Origin: an uncultured Bacteroidales bacterium
GTDB taxonomy: Bacteria; Bacteroidota; Bacteroidia; Bacteroidales; UBA932
Length of the DNA stretch: 51,160 nucleotides
Direction: 5' to 3'
Assembly: GCA_944322715.1 (NCBI GenBank)
Contig: CALUPT010000017.1
Span: 1-51,160, forward strand
Part shown: positions 49,347 through 51,160 of the stretch, one piece after another
Layout of the letters: each line of letters begins with the position of its first letter
How positions within the stretch are numbered: the first letter of the stretch is position 1
Notes under the pieces: generated by a model
What the model was told of the DNA's origin: nothing
The model's input: only the letters and a program-made list of their open reading frames with translations
The model's database searches: none
Position numbers and translations under genes: made by a program

Positions 49347-50432
49347 ATGGACAGGAAGGTCTTACTTCTGATAACAGCCAATGTCATCCTTGCCGCACTG
49401 CTCGGGACTATTGCCGGTGTATATATGAAGTCAGGAAGTGCCACGGGCAGGGATGCCCTTCTTGAGAGGATTGCCTCGCTGGCTGATTCTATGGATGCCC
49501 GGTGTGGCGTGGCGGTGATTTTTGATGATGGAGACACTCTGTCATATACAGGCAGTCATTTCTGTATTGCCGGTTCAGCCTCCGGCCGTCTTCCCGAAGC
49601 GGATGCTTCCGCCCGGTTTCAGGTGTCTGCGTACGACAGTTTTTCAGTACATGATGTTTCCGGACGGTTTTTGGCGACTGATACTTCCTGTAGGTTTCCT
49701 GTGGATGTATCTCCGGACGATTGCTTCCCTATGGCGAGTGTCTTCAAGTTCCACCAGGCGCTGGCTGTCTGCGACAGACTTAAGAGATCCGGAGTGTCTT
49801 TGGATACAGGGGTGTATGTCGAAAAGGCTGATCTTGCGGAGAATACATGGAGCCCGCTCAGGGATGAGTATCCCTGTGGAGGCAGGTTCACTTACGGAGA
49901 GCTTCTTGCCTATACTCTGCAGCAGAGTGACAACAATGCCTGTGACTTCCTTTTCCGTACGGTCTGTGATGTCAGCCGGACAGACAGCTATATCAGGTCG
50001 CTGGGGATAGATGATTTTGCGATCGCCTGTGACGAAGCAGCGATGCACGATGATCTGTCTGCCTGTTACAGCAACTGGACTACCCCTCTTGCGGCCGCTG
50101 CTCTGCTGGAGAAATTCTATAGCGTCAAGGATTCCAGTGAATATACCGGCTATGTCTGGAAGTTGATGTCTGACTGCCGGACAGGGCGGAACAGGATACC
50201 GGGACATATTTCCGGCAAGGTGTCGCAGATCGCCCACAAGACAGGATCAGGAGATATTAATGCTGATGCCAGGATCATCGCTGTCAATGATATCGGAGTG
50301 GTTCTGCTGCCGGATGGCCGCCATTATTCCATTGCAGTCTTTGTCTCTGATGCTTCGGCCGGTATGGAAGAATGCGAAGAGTTCATCGCTATGGTATCTG
50401 AATCCGTATATGAATATGCAGTGAGACAGTAA
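49347..50432 (+). CDS. Class A beta-lactamase-like serine hydrolase with N-terminal insertion
   Basis: The 361-residue protein has an N-terminal membrane anchor or signal (VLLLITANVILAALLGTIAG, about 5-24), then the class A core: SVFK with the catalytic Ser131 and Lys134, SDN at 194-196, a Glu near 230 in the omega-loop region (CDEAAMHDD), and KTG at 298-300. The spacings resemble subclass A2 enzymes of Bacteroides (CblA/CepA/CfxA type). Between the first core strand (GVAVIFDDGDTL, about 54-65) and the SVFK loop there are about 50 more residues than usual, rich in Ser, Asp and Phe (SARFQVSAYDSFSVHDVSGR). The insertion may alter access to the active site. Activity against antibiotics is not proven. 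It follows the DoxX/MauE-like gene by 30 bases. Confidence 0.85.
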   Translation: MDRKVLLLITANVILAALLGTIAGVYMKSGSATGRDALLERIASLADSMDARCGVAVIFDDGDTLSYTGSHFCIAGSASGRLPEADASARFQVSAYDSFSVHDVSGRFLATDTSCRFPVDVSPDDCFPMASVFKFHQALAVCDRLKRSGVSLDTGVYVEKADLAENTWSPLRDEYPCGGRFTYGELLAYTLQQSDNNACDFLFRTVCDVSRTDSYIRSLGIDDFAIACDEAAMHDDLSACYSNWTTPLAAAALLEKFYSVKDSSEYTGYVWKLMSDCRTGRNRIPGHISGKVSQIAHKTGSGDINADARIIAVNDIGVVLLPDGRHYSIAVFVSDASAGMEECEEFIAMVSESVYEYAVRQ

Positions 50433-51160
50433 AACGTTCCCGATAATCTTCAAATGCATTCAACGCATCATTCAAAAAAATCGCACTGTTTTCGATGCAC
50501 CATCATATTCTCATTGATTATCAATGGTTTATAACTTAAAAGGTAGACTACTCAAAAATTTACTTGTTTTTTTGCGAAAAATCGAAGATTTAACGTTTTT
50601 TTCATCGACTTCCTCCGAACAGAGGGGAAAAGGGCAAAAACAACCTTTTTGAGCTCCGACAGCCCTCGTCTGCAAAGATAGAGTATGTCGGGGTTTATTT
50701 CGCCAAAATGGGCTGTAAAATCGAGTATGGATTCACGGATAATTTTAGGGGTTGTCGGTCGTCATCTTGGGTGGGCCGGAGTGGTGTTTTGTTTGGCCTT
50801 TGCCTTCGGGTTGCTTAATAAGTCTCGCAGCCAAAAGAAAAACGGCTGTAGCCATTTTGCCATGGCGCAGCCATCTCTTTTCTTCCCTCATATTGACTTT
50901 ACTTATATGAATATGAGGATAAAGTTGCAGGTTTCATGGAAAAAGTGTAGTTCTTAAACCTCAATTTTGATGGAAAAGTGTATAAATGGAGTCTGATACG
51001 CTGGGAAAAGTGTGTGACAATAAATGAAATTAGTTTTGAAAATGAGTAACTTACATCGATATTATCAAATATTTTGAGCATAATGACCTTCTCTGATTTA
51101 GGTTGACACTTTTAGAGCGGATTAACTAATATGGTTTACAGTATCACTGACTGTGTTTAC
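50433..51160. other. AT-rich region without a convincing gene
   Basis: No gene with core-like codon usage is present in these 728 bases. It holds a perfect 15-base palindrome (CATTGATTATCAATG, 50512-50526), a hairpin (CCTCATAT/ATATGAGG, 50886-50918), the GGAAAAGTGT repeats (50938-51113), and a 90-codon frame (50685-50957) with a plausible membrane helix but no recognised family; I would not call it a gene. The abrupt change from the GC-rich core suggests a mobile or foreign segment. Confidence 0.7.
50938..51113. mobile_element. Spaced GGAAAAGTGT repeats, possible insertion-sequence end
   Basis: Direct copies occur at 50938-50948 (with one extra A), 50972-50981 and 51004-51013, spaced 34 and 32 bases. 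An inverted match, ACACTTTT preceded by GGTTG, lies at 51106-51113. Arrays of this kind mark the ends of some insertion sequences, notably IS21-family elements, where several transposase-binding repeats lie inside each end. The direction of the last copy would suit an element that starts at about 51,103 and runs out of the window. The transposase is not seen, so this is inference. Confidence 0.4.

Noticed and set aside
50685..50957. A 90-codon gene in the right-hand AT-rich region
   Set aside because: One hydrophobic stretch is present, but there is no promoter, no known family, and the frame ends in the GGAAAAGTGT array. It may be a fragment.

Overview
The window is about 51 kb of a Bacteroidota chromosome, most likely order Bacteroidales. 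The evidence is the repeated Bacteroidetes-type promoter (-7 box TAnnTTTG, in the best cases with TTG about 19-20 bases upstream), the scarcity of Shine-Dalgarno sequences, and the gene set: a tolQ/exbD operon with two ExbD genes, a large putative porin, MltF, a subclass A2-type beta-lactamase, and the AmgK-RapZ fusion next to a MurU-like gene. The genus cannot be fixed from sequence reading alone. Nearly all of 2,640-50,430 is dense, GC-rich housekeeping DNA.

The two ends differ. Positions 1-2,640 are AT-rich and carry accessory genes: an ADP-ribosylglycohydrolase, a RelE-like toxin-antitoxin pair bracketed by two copies of a ~105 bp hairpin repeat, and a MNT-type nucleotidyltransferase whose HEPN partner has been cut to 19 codons. 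Positions 50,433-51,160 are AT-rich and mostly non-coding, with a spaced GGAAAAGTGT repeat array that looks like the end of a mobile element, possibly IS21-like.

Core layout. 2.6-6.2 kb: Gfo/Idh oxidoreductase, a broken HD phosphohydrolase abutting tRNA-Gln, a lipoprotein, a YqaA-type membrane protein, tadA and a gamma-carbonic anhydrase-like protein. 6.4-11 kb: guaA and typA (divergent), DUF177-rpmF, tRNA-Arg and a terminator. 11-17.5 kb: RidA, a large unknown membrane-anchored protein, an acyl-CoA synthetase-like enzyme, a dCMP deaminase-like enzyme and an S41 protease. 17.5-28.5 kb, all on the minus strand: a TonB-like protein, udk, asnS, phoA, the tolQ-exbD-exbD operon, an asparaginase, tatD, dprA and queA. 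28.5-34.8 kb: a NUDIX gene and pyrE, driven by two promoters that face each other inside a palindrome, then SRPBCC, rsmF-like, TPR, BASS-like transporter and FtsX-like permease genes. 34.8-40.2 kb, minus strand: mltF, the porin and pncB. 40.3-44.9 kb: an amino-sugar kinase fused to a RapZ C-terminal domain with a MurU-like nucleotidyltransferase, a CPBP protease, a second sugar nucleotidyltransferase and ftsB/divIC. 45-50.4 kb: purB, folP, tmk, a DoxX/MauE-like protein and a class A beta-lactamase-like protein.

Functionally the core joins nucleotide metabolism (guaA, purB, pyrE, udk, tmk, dCMP deaminase, pncB, folP), translation (tadA, queA, asnS, rpmF, typA, rsmF-like, two tRNAs) and envelope work (TolQ/ExbD, MltF, porin, FtsB, AmgK/MurU, beta-lactamase). 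The most promising unusual items are the AmgK-RapZ fusion, the face-to-face pyrE/NUDIX promoters, the tRNA-Gln/HD pseudogene junction, the repeat-bracketed toxin-antitoxin island with a decayed MNT-HEPN module, and the beta-lactamase with a large insertion before its active-site serine.
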